From Autumnicola patrickiae (lineage in GTDB: Bacteria; Bacteroidota; Bacteroidia; Flavobacteriales; Flavobacteriaceae): 64,000 bases of DNA. Below the pieces are notes generated by a model. It was not told the origin of the DNA and searched no databases. It worked only from the letters and a program-made list of their open reading frames with translations. Below, one piece after another: positions 34,607 through 43,313 of this stretch. Numbering within the stretch: position 1 is the first letter of the stretch; each line of letters opens with the position of its first letter. The stretch covers positions 1-64,000 of the forward strand of contig NZ_JAVRHM010000007.1 of NCBI RefSeq assembly GCF_031846525.1. The letters are read 5' to 3'. Made by a program: the position numbers and the translations under genes.

Positions 34607-35695
34607 ATGACAGCACACAAATCTTTTATGATTAAAGTGTACTTTACACTAGCTTTTGCCGTACTTCCTTTAATTTCATTTGCACAGGAGCACGAAACTG
34701 TTGAAGAAGTAGAAGAAAAATTTAATCCGACGGACATGATTATGCACCATATTGGAGATTCCCATGGGTGGCATTTTTTTGGAGAGGGAGAGGATGCTTT
34801 TACAATTCCACTTCCTATCATCCTGTTTACAGATAATGGACTTGTAACTTTTATGTCCAGTGAATTTCATCATGATACTGAAGGGCAATATGTTGTCGAG
34901 AAGGACGGGATGCGTTTTGTGAATTACCATGAAAAGATTTACCGTCTGGAAGATGGGGATCAAACCCTGGAATTAGATGAGGAGCATCATCCTGTAAATG
35001 CCAGTAAGCCCTGGGATTTTTCTATAACCAAGAACGTGGCAGCAATGTTAATTACCGTTGTTTTAATGATTATCTTGTTCCGTAGCCTGGCCAGCCATCA
35101 CACCAAGAATAAGCATGCTCCAAAAGGATTGAATAATGCACTTGAGGCACTTGTTCTTTTTGTTAGGGATGAGATAGCAAGGCCGCAGATAGGTGAGAAA
35201 AAATATATGAAGTTCATGCCTTTTTTATTAACGGTATTTTTCTTTATCTGGATTACCAATCTTTTAGGTTTATTGCCCGGAGCGGCGAATGTAACAGGAA
35301 ATATTGCAGTAACGGTTTCTCTTGGACTTTTTACTCTTGCGTTAATAATATTTAACGGAAGTAAAGATTACTGGAAACACATCTTTTGGATGCCAGGGAT
35401 CCCTACTTTTGTGAAACCAATTTTGGCAGTGGTAGAAATAATGGGAGTTATTATCAAGCCACTCGCACTTATGATTCGTTTATTTGCGAACATTACTGCA
35501 GGACATATTATTATCCTGAGTTTAATTGGGTTGATATTTTTATTGGAAAACGCAGGGGTTGCAGGAATATCTGTTCCTTTTGCATTATTTATAACAGTAC
35601 TGGAATTGCTGGTAGCATTCCTTCAAGCGTTTATTTTTACGATTCTGTCAGCCCTGTTTATCGGGATGGCGGTTGAGGAACATGAACATCATTAA
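34607..35695 (+). CDS. atpB: F0F1 ATP synthase subunit a
   Basis: 362 residues. Unusually for subunit a in general, but usual for Bacteroidota, it has an N-terminal signal-like sequence (VYFTLAFAVLPLISFAQ) and an about 120-residue extracytoplasmic extension before the five-helix core. The essential Arg lies in LALMIRLFANITAGH. It conducts protons at the interface with the c-ring. I chose the ATG at 34607; an ATG at 34628 is also possible. Confidence 0.93.
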   Translation: MTAHKSFMIKVYFTLAFAVLPLISFAQEHETVEEVEEKFNPTDMIMHHIGDSHGWHFFGEGEDAFTIPLPIILFTDNGLVTFMSSEFHHDTEGQYVVEKDGMRFVNYHEKIYRLEDGDQTLELDEEHHPVNASKPWDFSITKNVAAMLITVVLMIILFRSLASHHTKNKHAPKGLNNALEALVLFVRDEIARPQIGEKKYMKFMPFLLTVFFFIWITNLLGLLPGAANVTGNIAVTVSLGLFTLALIIFNGSKDYWKHIFWMPGIPTFVKPILAVVEIMGVIIKPLALMIRLFANITAGHIIILSLIGLIFLLENAGVAGISVPFALFITVLELLVAFLQAFIFTILSALFIGMAVEEHEHH

Positions 35696-35721
35696 TTTTT
35701 AATTATTTAAATTTTTCAACT

Positions 35722-35943
35722 ATGGAATTATTGTATGTAGGTCTTGCAGCTTTAGGTGCTGGTTTGGCAGTTGTGGGAGCAGCTATTGGAGTTGGTAGAA
35801 TCGGTGGCTCTGCCATGGATGCTATTGCCCGTCAGCCGGAAGCTTCTGGTAAAATCCAGACAGCTATGATTATCGCTGCTGCACTTGTAGAAGGTGTTGC
35901 TCTTTTTGGAGTGGTTGCCGCTTTACTAGGTGTATTAAGATAA
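35722..35943 (+). CDS. atpE: F0F1 ATP synthase subunit c
   Basis: 73 residues, a helical hairpin. Helix 1 has the Gly-rich packing motif AAIGVGRIGGSAMDAIARQPE, with the conserved polar loop RQPE. Helix 2 has the ion-binding Glu in AALVEGVALFG. The residue after the Glu is Gly rather than Ser/Thr, which suggests proton rather than Na+ coupling. A strong RNA hairpin follows the stop codon. Confidence 0.96.
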   Translation: MELLYVGLAALGAGLAVVGAAIGVGRIGGSAMDAIARQPEASGKIQTAMIIAAALVEGVALFGVVAALLGVLR

Positions 35944-35953
35944 TTAAATTACT

Positions 35954-35990
35954 AAAGTCCCTTCGCAACGGTTGGTTGCGAAGAGGCTTT
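35954..35990 (+). terminator. Strong hairpin between atpE and atpF (attenuator or mRNA stabiliser)
   Basis: A 9-bp perfect stem CTTCGCAAC / GTTGCGAAG with a GGTTG loop extends by six more pairs across one mismatch (one of the six a G-T wobble), then runs into CTTTATTT. It sits inside the operon between the c-ring gene and atpF. It could partially terminate transcription or protect the atpE message, helping to make excess subunit c. Confidence 0.7.
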
Positions 35991-36027
35991 ATTTAAAATG
36001 ATGTTTTAACTATTTTCTAAATAAACT

Positions 36028-36522
36028 ATGGATTTAATTACTCCTGAATATGGCTTGTTTTTTTGGCAAACCATTGTTTTTTTGATATTGATATTTTTAA
36101 TGGCCAGGTTCGCCTGGAAACCCGTTTTAAATGGTCTTAGACAAAGAGAAGAAACTATTAATGACTCGCTGGCCTCTGCAGAGAATGCAAGAAAGGAAAT
36201 GCAAAATCTTAAGGCCGATAATGAAAAGCTTATGCAGGAAGCCCGGGCAGAGAGAGATGCTGTTTTAAGGGAAGCGAGGGAGTTAAAAGAAAAAATAGTG
36301 GCAGATGCTGCTGAAGAAGCCCAGGAAAAAGCCGATAGTATTGTAGCTCAGGCTAAAGCAAGTATAGAAATGGAAAAACGTGCAGCAATGGCTGATATTA
36401 AAAATCAGGTTGCAAGCCTTTCTATAGAAATTGCAGAAAAAGTGATTCGTAAAGAATTATCAAGTAAAGAAAAGCAGCACCAGATGATCGATGATATGCT
36501 TGGTGATGTGACTTTAAATTAG
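36028..36522 (+). CDS. atpF: F0F1 ATP synthase subunit b
   Basis: 164 residues. One N-terminal membrane helix (about 7-25) with the typical ITPEYGLFFWQTIVFLI start is followed by FAWKPVLNGLRQREETI and a long charged coiled coil rich in Ala, Glu and Lys. It forms the peripheral stalk linking F0 to subunit delta. It ends 5 nt before atpH. Confidence 0.95.
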   Translation: MDLITPEYGLFFWQTIVFLILIFLMARFAWKPVLNGLRQREETINDSLASAENARKEMQNLKADNEKLMQEARAERDAVLREARELKEKIVADAAEEAQEKADSIVAQAKASIEMEKRAAMADIKNQVASLSIEIAEKVIRKELSSKEKQHQMIDDMLGDVTLN

Positions 36523-36527
36523 TTGCT

Positions 36528-37082
36528 ATGAAGGGAACAAGGGCAGCACAACGATATGCAAAGGCAATAATTTCTTTGGCAGGTGACAACAATGTCACTA
36601 AAGATGTTAAGAATGATATGGACACTATAGTTCAAACTATAGCCGGAAGTAGCGATCTGAAGAATATGCTAAAGAGCCCCGTCATTAAAGATAGTGTTAA
36701 AAGAAGTGCTTTAAAGGAAATCTTTAAGGATGCCAACGGAGTTACACTTGGAGCTTTTGATATACTTATCGAAAATGGACGGATTAACAACCTTGATGCT
36801 GTAGCAAAGCAATATCTTAAACTTTACCATAACACAAGTGGACTACAGGAGGCTATTGTTACTACTGCCGTTCCTTATAGTGTAGAGCTCAGCGGTAAAA
36901 TTCAGGATAAGATAAAGGAATTAACAGGTGCCGGTGCTATTGTCAAAAATGTGATTGACGAGAGCATGATTGGTGGGTTTATATTAAGAATTGGAGATTT
37001 GCAATATGATGCAAGTATTGCCAGAAATCTTGATAACCTGAAAAGAAAGTTTAAAGACAATTCATACGTTTCAAAAATTTAA
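36528..37082 (+). CDS. atpH: F0F1 ATP synthase subunit delta
   Basis: 184 residues: an N-terminal six-helix domain (MKGTRAAQRYAKAIISLA) and a C-terminal domain ending in the conserved GGFILRIGDLQYDASIARNLDNLKRKF. It connects the peripheral stalk to the top of the F1 head. It is in standard order between atpF and atpA. Confidence 0.95.
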   Translation: MKGTRAAQRYAKAIISLAGDNNVTKDVKNDMDTIVQTIAGSSDLKNMLKSPVIKDSVKRSALKEIFKDANGVTLGAFDILIENGRINNLDAVAKQYLKLYHNTSGLQEAIVTTAVPYSVELSGKIQDKIKELTGAGAIVKNVIDESMIGGFILRIGDLQYDASIARNLDNLKRKFKDNSYVSKI

Positions 37083-37123
37083 AAATTTACGCAATTAAAC
37101 GTGTTATTATATAACAAATAATT

Positions 37124-38710
37124 ATGGCAGAAGTAAATCCTGCTGAAGTATCAGCAATATTAAAAAGACAATTATCAGGTTTTGAAGCAGAGGCTTCATT
37201 AGACGAAGTTGGAACTGTCCTAACCGTTGGTGATGGTATCGCCAATGTCTATGGCCTTGCCAATGTACAATACGGGGAATTGGTCCAATTTGAAGGTGGC
37301 CTTGAAGGTATTGTACTAAACCTTGAAGAAGATAATGTTGGGGTTGTGCTCCTTGGACCTTACAGGCAGGTTAAAGAAGGTTCTGTAGTGAAGAGAACAC
37401 AACGTATTGCATCTATTAAAGTTGGTGAAGGTATTGTTGGCCGTGTGGTTGATACCTTAGGTAACCCCATAGACGGTAAGGGAGCTATAGAAGGTGAAAC
37501 TTTTGAAATGCCGCTTGAGCGAAAAGCTCCTGGTGTTATTTATCGTGAGCCGGTAACCGAGCCTTTGCAAACAGGAATTAAATCTATTGATGCCATGGTT
37601 CCTGTAGGTAGAGGACAACGGGAGCTTGTAATTGGTGACCGTCAGACAGGTAAAACCACTGTTTGTATTGATACTATATTAAATCAGAAGGAATTTTATG
37701 ATGCCGGGGAACCGGTTTATTGTATATATGTTGCTATTGGCCAGAAAGCTTCTACAGTTGCAGGTATTGCGAAAGTGTTGGAAGACAAAGGTGCTTTAGC
37801 TTATACTACTATTGTTGCTGCAAACGCATCAGACCCTGCTCCAATGCAGGTTTATGCTCCGTTCGCCGGTGCTGCAATAGGTGAATTTTTTAGAGATACA
37901 GGTCGTCCTGCACTAATCGTATTTGATGATTTATCCAAGCAGGCGGTTGCTTATCGTGAAGTATCACTTTTACTTCGTCGTCCACCGGGTCGTGAAGCAT
38001 ATCCCGGGGATGTATTCTTTCTTCACTCAAGATTACTTGAACGTGCGGCTAAGATTATTGATAACGATGATATTGCGAAGGAAATGAACGACCTTCCGGA
38101 TGTTTTAAAGGATAAGGTAAAAGGTGGCGGTTCTTTAACAGCACTTCCGCTAATTGAAACACAGGCAGGAGATGTTTCGGCATATATTCCAACCAACGTG
38201 ATTTCGATTACGGATGGACAGATATTTCTGACTTCAGATTTATTTAACTCTGGTGTTCGTCCGGCGATTAACGTAGGTATTTCTGTATCACGTGTTGGTG
38301 GTAACGCACAGATTAAATCTATGAAAAAAGTTGCAGGTACTTTAAAACTGGACCAAGCCCAGTTCCGTGAATTGGAAGCTTTTGCTAAGTTTGGTTCAGA
38401 TCTTGACCCTGCGACACTAAGTGTGATCGAAAAAGGTAAGAGAAACGTGGAGATCCTTAAACAAGGGCAAAACGATCCCTATCCGGTAGAAAATCAGATA
38501 GCGATTATCTATGCAGGTTCCAAGAACCTTCTAAGAGATGTACCAGTAGAAAAGGTAAGGGAGTTCGAAAAAGATTATCTTGAGTATCTTGATGCTAAGC
38601 ACAGAGATACTTTAGACACTTTGAAAGCAGGTAAACTCACAGATGAGGTTACAGATACCTTAACTTCTGTGGCAAAAGAGCTTTCTTCAAAATATAAAAA
38701 TAAAGGCTAA
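37124..38710 (+). CDS. atpA: F0F1 ATP synthase subunit alpha
   Basis: 528 residues. The N-terminal beta-barrel is followed by the nucleotide-binding domain with P-loop GDRQTGKTT (about 172-180) and the VSRVGGNAQIKSMKKVAGTLKLDQAQFRE segment with the arginine finger region. Alpha alternates with beta in the catalytic hexamer, but the beta gene (atpD) is not in this cluster. A GC-rich repeat separates it from atpG. Confidence 0.98.
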   Translation: MAEVNPAEVSAILKRQLSGFEAEASLDEVGTVLTVGDGIANVYGLANVQYGELVQFEGGLEGIVLNLEEDNVGVVLLGPYRQVKEGSVVKRTQRIASIKVGEGIVGRVVDTLGNPIDGKGAIEGETFEMPLERKAPGVIYREPVTEPLQTGIKSIDAMVPVGRGQRELVIGDRQTGKTTVCIDTILNQKEFYDAGEPVYCIYVAIGQKASTVAGIAKVLEDKGALAYTTIVAANASDPAPMQVYAPFAGAAIGEFFRDTGRPALIVFDDLSKQAVAYREVSLLLRRPPGREAYPGDVFFLHSRLLERAAKIIDNDDIAKEMNDLPDVLKDKVKGGGSLTALPLIETQAGDVSAYIPTNVISITDGQIFLTSDLFNSGVRPAINVGISVSRVGGNAQIKSMKKVAGTLKLDQAQFRELEAFAKFGSDLDPATLSVIEKGKRNVEILKQGQNDPYPVENQIAIIYAGSKNLLRDVPVEKVREFEKDYLEYLDAKHRDTLDTLKAGKLTDEVTDTLTSVAKELSSKYKNKG

Positions 38711-38716
38711 GTAAAT

Positions 38717-38786
38717 TCCCCTCCCATCCTCCCCGAGGGGGAGGGGTTATTTATGAACTAAATTAATTTTCTCCCCTTTGGGGAGA
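38717..38786. repeat. GC-rich double-hairpin extragenic element between atpA and atpG
   Basis: Two C-run/G-run hairpins in tandem: CCTCCCC / GGGGAGG at 38728-38744, and CTCCCC-TTT-GGGGAG at 38771-38785, in otherwise AT-rich DNA. From memory, such CTCCCC...GGGGAG modules recur in flavobacterial intergenic spaces as REP-like elements. A weaker look-alike (CCTTC-TTTT-GAAGG) is at 42179-42192. It lies inside the atp operon. Confidence 0.55.
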
Positions 38787-38799
38787 TTAAGTGGGGATT

Positions 38800-39660
38800 A
38801 TGGCAAACTTAAAAGATTTACGTAACAGGATAACTTCGGTATCTTCAACGATGCAGATCACCAGCGCCATGAAAATGGTTTCTGCTGCAAAATTGAGTAA
38901 GGCGCAGGATGCCATCACCGCAATGCGTCCTTATTCTGAAAAGCTAACTCAGTTACTACAGGATTTAAGTGCAACCCTGGATGATGATGCGAGCAGCAAG
39001 TTTTCTGAAGAAAGGGAAGTTGAAAATGTACTGGTTGTTGCCATATCTTCTAACAGAGGTTTGGCAGGTGCTTTTAATACTAATATTATTAAAGCAGTAA
39101 GGAACAAAGCGAAGGCTGATTATCCTGGAAAGAACGTCGAAATCTACACTATTGGTAAAAAGGCAAACGATATTTTATCCAGAAATTTCAGTATTTACAA
39201 GAACAATAATGAAATTTATGATGAGCTGACTTTTGATAATGTTGCTGAAATAGCTGAAGAATTGATGCAGTTATTCCTGGACGAGCGATATGATAAGATC
39301 AAAATCGTCTATAACCAGTTTAAGAATGCCGCAACACAAATAGTAACAGAAGAGCAGTTTCTTCCTATTGAGCAATTTGATACCGAAGAAACAAAGCAAC
39401 TGGATTATATTTTTGAACCTTCAAAAATAGAAATTGTAAAAGAGCTTATTCCGAAATCTCTGAAAATGCAGCTTTATAAAGCGTTACGTGATTCTTTTGC
39501 TTCAGAACATGGCGCACGTATGACGGCGATGCACAAAGCAACTGAAAATGCGACAGAGCTTAGGGACGATCTTAAACTATCTTATAACAAAGCACGTCAG
39601 GCTTCTATTACTAACGAGATTTTAGAAATTGTCGGTGGTGCTGAGGCTTTGAATAATTAA
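38800..39660 (+). CDS. atpG: F0F1 ATP synthase subunit gamma
   Basis: 286 residues. The N-terminal helix MANLKDLRNRITSVSSTMQITSAMKMVSAAKL and C-terminal helix (NKARQASITNEILEIVGGAEAL) form the rotating shaft. Start at the ATG at 38800; a GTG three codons upstream falls within the repeat element. It is the last gene of the operon, followed by a terminator, with no atpD or atpC. Confidence 0.96.
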   Translation: MANLKDLRNRITSVSSTMQITSAMKMVSAAKLSKAQDAITAMRPYSEKLTQLLQDLSATLDDDASSKFSEEREVENVLVVAISSNRGLAGAFNTNIIKAVRNKAKADYPGKNVEIYTIGKKANDILSRNFSIYKNNNEIYDELTFDNVAEIAEELMQLFLDERYDKIKIVYNQFKNAATQIVTEEQFLPIEQFDTEETKQLDYIFEPSKIEIVKELIPKSLKMQLYKALRDSFASEHGARMTAMHKATENATELRDDLKLSYNKARQASITNEILEIVGGAEALNN

Positions 39661-39709
39661 AATCCTAGTTAAAAGCCGAGGGGTTAAGACTAAAATGAAA
39701 CTATATCGA

Positions 39710-39735
39710 CCCGTAGCAAATAGCTACGGGTTTTT
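39710..39735 (+). terminator. Rho-independent terminator of the atp operon
   Basis: An 8-bp perfect stem CCCGTAGC / GCTACGGG with an AAATA loop, followed by five T. Located 49 nt after the atpG stop. Confidence 0.88.
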
Positions 39736-39779
39736 CTTTGGCATCTATTTTGAATCATTATCTTTAATAAACATCCATT

Positions 39780-40223
39780 ATGAAACATATATACCTTCTT
39801 TTCAATACTATTTTAGTTTTTAGTCTTTTCACAAACTGTGGCAGTAACAAAGGTCTGCAGGAGGGCGCACCCGCGCAGTTCCAGGATGTTTATACCACTA
39901 CTGCAAGTTCTGGATTGAAATTGCACATTCCTGTGGCAGTAATTCAGGATAATCAGATTTCTCTTGACAGTGTTTACTTCCGCGGAATGAAATCTCCACT
40001 TGTACAAAATGAGGAATTGTCCAATGAGTATGTTGCGCAATTCAACACTAAAGATTCAGAAGTGGTAATGAGCAGTGATCCCAGGGAGGAATATGGAAAT
40101 AAAGCTCCTCAAAGAGCAGAAAAGAGTCCATTTGACATAGAACGTGACGAAGCTATCCTGGTGTTTAGTCAGAATAACAAAACAAAATACTTTAAACTTA
40201 CCGGTATAACAGACGGGAAATAG
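39780..40223 (+). CDS. Hypothetical lipoprotein
   Basis: 147 residues. A signal peptide ends at a lipobox-like FTNC (Cys20), so it is probably lipidated. The mature part is predicted mainly beta strand with conserved-looking IPVAVIQDNQISLDSVYFRG. No family is recognised. It stands alone between the atp terminator and the flippase gene; a near-consensus -7 element (TATCTTTA) precedes it. Confidence 0.65.
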   Translation: MKHIYLLFNTILVFSLFTNCGSNKGLQEGAPAQFQDVYTTTASSGLKLHIPVAVIQDNQISLDSVYFRGMKSPLVQNEELSNEYVAQFNTKDSEVVMSSDPREEYGNKAPQRAEKSPFDIERDEAILVFSQNNKTKYFKLTGITDGK

Positions 40224-40272
40224 GCATTTAAGTTCTTATTTATTAGGATATTTGTAAAAACTAACTTGCCTG

Positions 40273-41715
40273 TTGAGTACGTTAAAACGCTTTTTTCAAG
40301 ACACCATAATTTACGGTTTTGCTACGGTTTTGCCACGGCTCATGAATTTTATTCTTGTACCGCTGCACACAGAATATCTCGGGCCGGCAGGATATTCTAT
40401 TAATACCACATTTTATGTTTGGGCTACATTTTTTAATGTGGTTCTTACTTATGGTATGGAAACCGCTTTTTTCAGGTTTTTTAGCCATTCCAAAGAGAAG
40501 GATAAAGTCTTTTCTACTTCCTTTATTACCCTGACTGTTACTACTGTTATTTTCTTTATCCTGGTTTTTATTTTCCGGGGTTGGATCACTACCCTTGTAG
40601 ATCTTCAGCCAGAATATTTTAACTATCTGCTTGGAATCCTGGCCCTGGACACCTTGGTGGTCATTCCTTTTGCTTATTTACGCGCCACTAATCGGCCTGT
40701 AAAGTTTGCATTAGTGAAAGTTTTGAATATTTCGGTTGTAGTACTTCTCAACTTCTATTTTTTCTGGTTTGTTTCAGAATATTCACAATTTTCTCCAGAT
40801 CTCGTCCTGTCACACTATTCAGAGTCAGATAAAGTTGGATATATTTTCATTGCAAACCTTGCGGCGAGTGCTGTGACATTTTTCATTTTGCTTCCTTACT
40901 TTTTTAAAACAAAAGTCAACTTCAGTTTTAGTATTTTAAAGCAAATGTGGAAATACGGCTGGCCGGTTATGGTGGCGGGACTGGCCTTTTTCATCAATGA
41001 AAATCTGGATAAACTACTGCTTAAAGAAATGATTTCAGACGAAGTTATGGGAGCCTATGCAGGTTGTTATAAACTTGCTGTTTTTATGATGATCTTTATT
41101 CAGGCGTTTAGAATGGGGGCAGAGCCTTTTTTCTTTAATCATTCCAGGCAGGAGAACGCCAGGCAGACTTACGCCACGATCCTTGAGTATTTTGTCATAG
41201 CGGGAAGTCTTATCCTGGTTGTACTGGTGGTCTATATAGATTTCTTTAAAAAACTTCTTATAAGGGACGAGGAATATTGGTTCACGCTCGCTATTGTTCC
41301 GGTTGTTCTGTTGGCAAATCTTTTTCTGGGAATTTACCACAACCTTGCAGTTTGGTATAAATTAACAGATAAAACCAGGATGGGAATGTACATCTCAATT
41401 TTTGGTGCTGTGGTTACTGTTCTTTTTAATGTTCTTCTAATCCCTGTTATAGGTTTTATGGCTGCGGCCTGGGCCACGTTAGCGGCTTATGGAAGTATGA
41501 TGCTCATTTCATATTTTCTAGGCAGGAAATATTACCCTGTACCCTATAACCTTAAAAAAATAGGGATGTATTTACTTATATCAATACTACTTTCTTTAAT
41601 TTCCTTTAAATTTTTCCGGGAAAACTACCTGGCAGGATCGTCTTTTGTAATTTTGTTCCTGCTCATTACTTTTTTCAATGAACGCAAAGATTTAAAACAA
41701 ATATTGGATCAATGA
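40273..41715 (+). CDS. Polysaccharide flippase (Wzx/MATE-like, MOP superfamily)
   Basis: 480 residues with about 12-14 membrane helices. The N-terminus FFQDTIIYGFATVLPRLMNFILVPLHTEYLGP is typical of Bacteroidota oligosaccharide flippases. It probably moves lipid-linked glycans across the inner membrane. It begins with TTG: no ATG or GTG gives this conserved N-terminus. The stop overlaps the dut start (ATGA). Confidence 0.87.
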   Translation: MSTLKRFFQDTIIYGFATVLPRLMNFILVPLHTEYLGPAGYSINTTFYVWATFFNVVLTYGMETAFFRFFSHSKEKDKVFSTSFITLTVTTVIFFILVFIFRGWITTLVDLQPEYFNYLLGILALDTLVVIPFAYLRATNRPVKFALVKVLNISVVVLLNFYFFWFVSEYSQFSPDLVLSHYSESDKVGYIFIANLAASAVTFFILLPYFFKTKVNFSFSILKQMWKYGWPVMVAGLAFFINENLDKLLLKEMISDEVMGAYAGCYKLAVFMMIFIQAFRMGAEPFFFNHSRQENARQTYATILEYFVIAGSLILVVLVVYIDFFKKLLIRDEEYWFTLAIVPVVLLANLFLGIYHNLAVWYKLTDKTRMGMYISIFGAVVTVLFNVLLIPVIGFMAAAWATLAAYGSMMLISYFLGRKYYPVPYNLKKIGMYLLISILLSLISFKFFRENYLAGSSFVILFLLITFFNERKDLKQILDQ

Positions 41716-42146
41716 CAATCAAAATAATAAACAAGTCTGAACACAAATTACCGCATTATGAAACTGAAGCTTCGGCAGGAATGGACCTGCGGGCCAGCAT
41801 TTCAGAAAAAGTATTACTAAAACCTTTAGAAAGGGCTGTTATTAAGACGGGACTTTTTATAGAACTACCGGAAGGCTATGAAGCCCAGGTGCGGCCAAGA
41901 AGCGGCCTTGCTGCAAAAAAGGGAATTACAGTTCTTAATGCTCCCGGAACCATAGATGCAGATTATCGCGGAGAGATCGGTGTGATTCTTGTGAATCTTT
42001 CCAATGAAGATTTTACTGTAGAAAACGGGGAGAGAATTGCACAAATGGTAATTGCTAAGCACGAACATATTTCCTGGGAAGAAGTAGACATTCTTGGAGA
42101 AACTTCACGGGGTGTTGGAGGCTTTGGAAGTACTGGAAATAACTAA
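41712..42146 (+). CDS. dut: Deoxyuridine 5'-triphosphate nucleotidohydrolase
   Basis: 144 residues, trimeric dUTPase fold. The five motifs are visible: AGMDLRA, RPRSGLA, GTIDADYRGEIGV, RIAQMV and the C-terminal RGVGGFGSTG that closes over the active site. It hydrolyses dUTP to dUMP, keeping uracil out of DNA. Translationally coupled to the flippase gene by a 4-nt overlap. Confidence 0.97.
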   Translation: MTIKIINKSEHKLPHYETEASAGMDLRASISEKVLLKPLERAVIKTGLFIELPEGYEAQVRPRSGLAAKKGITVLNAPGTIDADYRGEIGVILVNLSNEDFTVENGERIAQMVIAKHEHISWEEVDILGETSRGVGGFGSTGNN

Positions 42147-42216
42147 AAATAAATTTGAATTATTAATTCTTCTAAGCTCCTTCTTTTGAAGGGCTAAAGA
42201 GACAAACAACTTTAAA

Positions 42217-43227
42217 ATGAAGATTATTGTACCAATGGCAGGTCGTGGATCAAGATTACGACCTCATACTTTAACTGTGCCAAAACCTTTAATACCTATT
42301 GCAGGAAAACCTATAGTACACCGTTTGGTGGAAGATATTGCCAAGGTCCTGGATGAGAAGATTGATGAAGTAGCTTTTATCATTGGGGAAGATTTTGGTG
42401 AAAAAGTGGAGACAGATCTTAAGAGGATTGCAGAAAGCCTGGGTGCTGCATGTAGTATCTATTATCAGGATAAGCCTTTGGGAACAGGCCATGCCATTAT
42501 GTGTGCAAAAGAATCCCTGAGTGGCCCGGCAGTTATCGCTTATGCCGATACACTTTTTAAAGCAGATTTTACGTTAGATAAAGATGCCGACAGTGTGATT
42601 TGGGTGAAACAGGTCGACAATCCGAGTGCTTATGGTGTGGTTCAGCTTAATGACAAACGGGAAATTACAGACCTTGTAGAGAAGCCTGAAGATTATGTCT
42701 CAGATTTGGCAATTATCGGCATTTATTATTTTAAAGATGTCGCTGTGTTGAAGAAGGAGTTGCAGGGAGTACTTGATAACAACATCATCAGGGGCGGTGA
42801 ATATCAAATTAATGACGGTATTGAAGCTATGAAGCAAAACGGATTACGATTCGTGCCCGGAAAGGTAGATGAGTGGATGGACTGCGGAAATAAAAATGTT
42901 ACTGTAGAAACTAATGGTAGAATGCTTAATTTTTTACATCAGGAAGGGGAAAAGCTGATTTCTGATTCTGTTAAAATAAAAGATTCTGAAATAACCGAGC
43001 CTTGTTACATTGGTGAAAATGTAGAATTGACCAATGCAAAAATAGGCCCCAATGTTTCTATTGGAGATGGTACTAAAATCACCAATTCCACAATAAAAAA
43101 CAGTTTAATTCAGACTTTTGCTGAAGTAAAAAATGCAAAACTGGATAATGCCATGATAGGAAACTTCGCAAGGTTCGATGGGGATTTTACCGAAATTAGT
43201 ATTGGGGATTATTCTGTTTTAGAATAA
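42217..43227 (+). CDS. Sugar-1-phosphate nucleotidyltransferase with C-terminal left-handed beta-helix
   Basis: 336 residues. The N-terminal NTP_transferase domain has the signature MAGRGSRLRPHTLTVPKPLIPIAGKP and GTGHAIMCAKE. The C-terminal part (about 255-336) shows hexapeptide-like repeats (IGENVELTNAKIGPNVSIGDG). It makes an NDP-sugar; homologues are often annotated glucose-1-phosphate thymidylyltransferase, which could feed the RfbC/RfbD step, but substrate specificity cannot be told here. Confidence 0.88.
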   Translation: MKIIVPMAGRGSRLRPHTLTVPKPLIPIAGKPIVHRLVEDIAKVLDEKIDEVAFIIGEDFGEKVETDLKRIAESLGAACSIYYQDKPLGTGHAIMCAKESLSGPAVIAYADTLFKADFTLDKDADSVIWVKQVDNPSAYGVVQLNDKREITDLVEKPEDYVSDLAIIGIYYFKDVAVLKKELQGVLDNNIIRGGEYQINDGIEAMKQNGLRFVPGKVDEWMDCGNKNVTVETNGRMLNFLHQEGEKLISDSVKIKDSEITEPCYIGENVELTNAKIGPNVSIGDGTKITNSTIKNSLIQTFAEVKNAKLDNAMIGNFARFDGDFTEISIGDYSVLE

Positions 43228-43238
43228 TATAAATATAG

Positions 43239-43278
43239 ATCTCACAGGTTTTCCTTCACGGGATCTGTGAGATTTTTA
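43239..43278 (+). terminator. Terminator after the nucleotidyltransferase gene
   Basis: A 9-bp stem ATCTCACAG / CTGTGAGAT with a 17-nt loop leads into TTTTTAA. It lies directly downstream of the stop codon and before the TPR gene. Confidence 0.75.
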
Positions 43279-43313
43279 AGGAAATACCTGCAACAGGTTT
43301 GAAATTGCTATAG

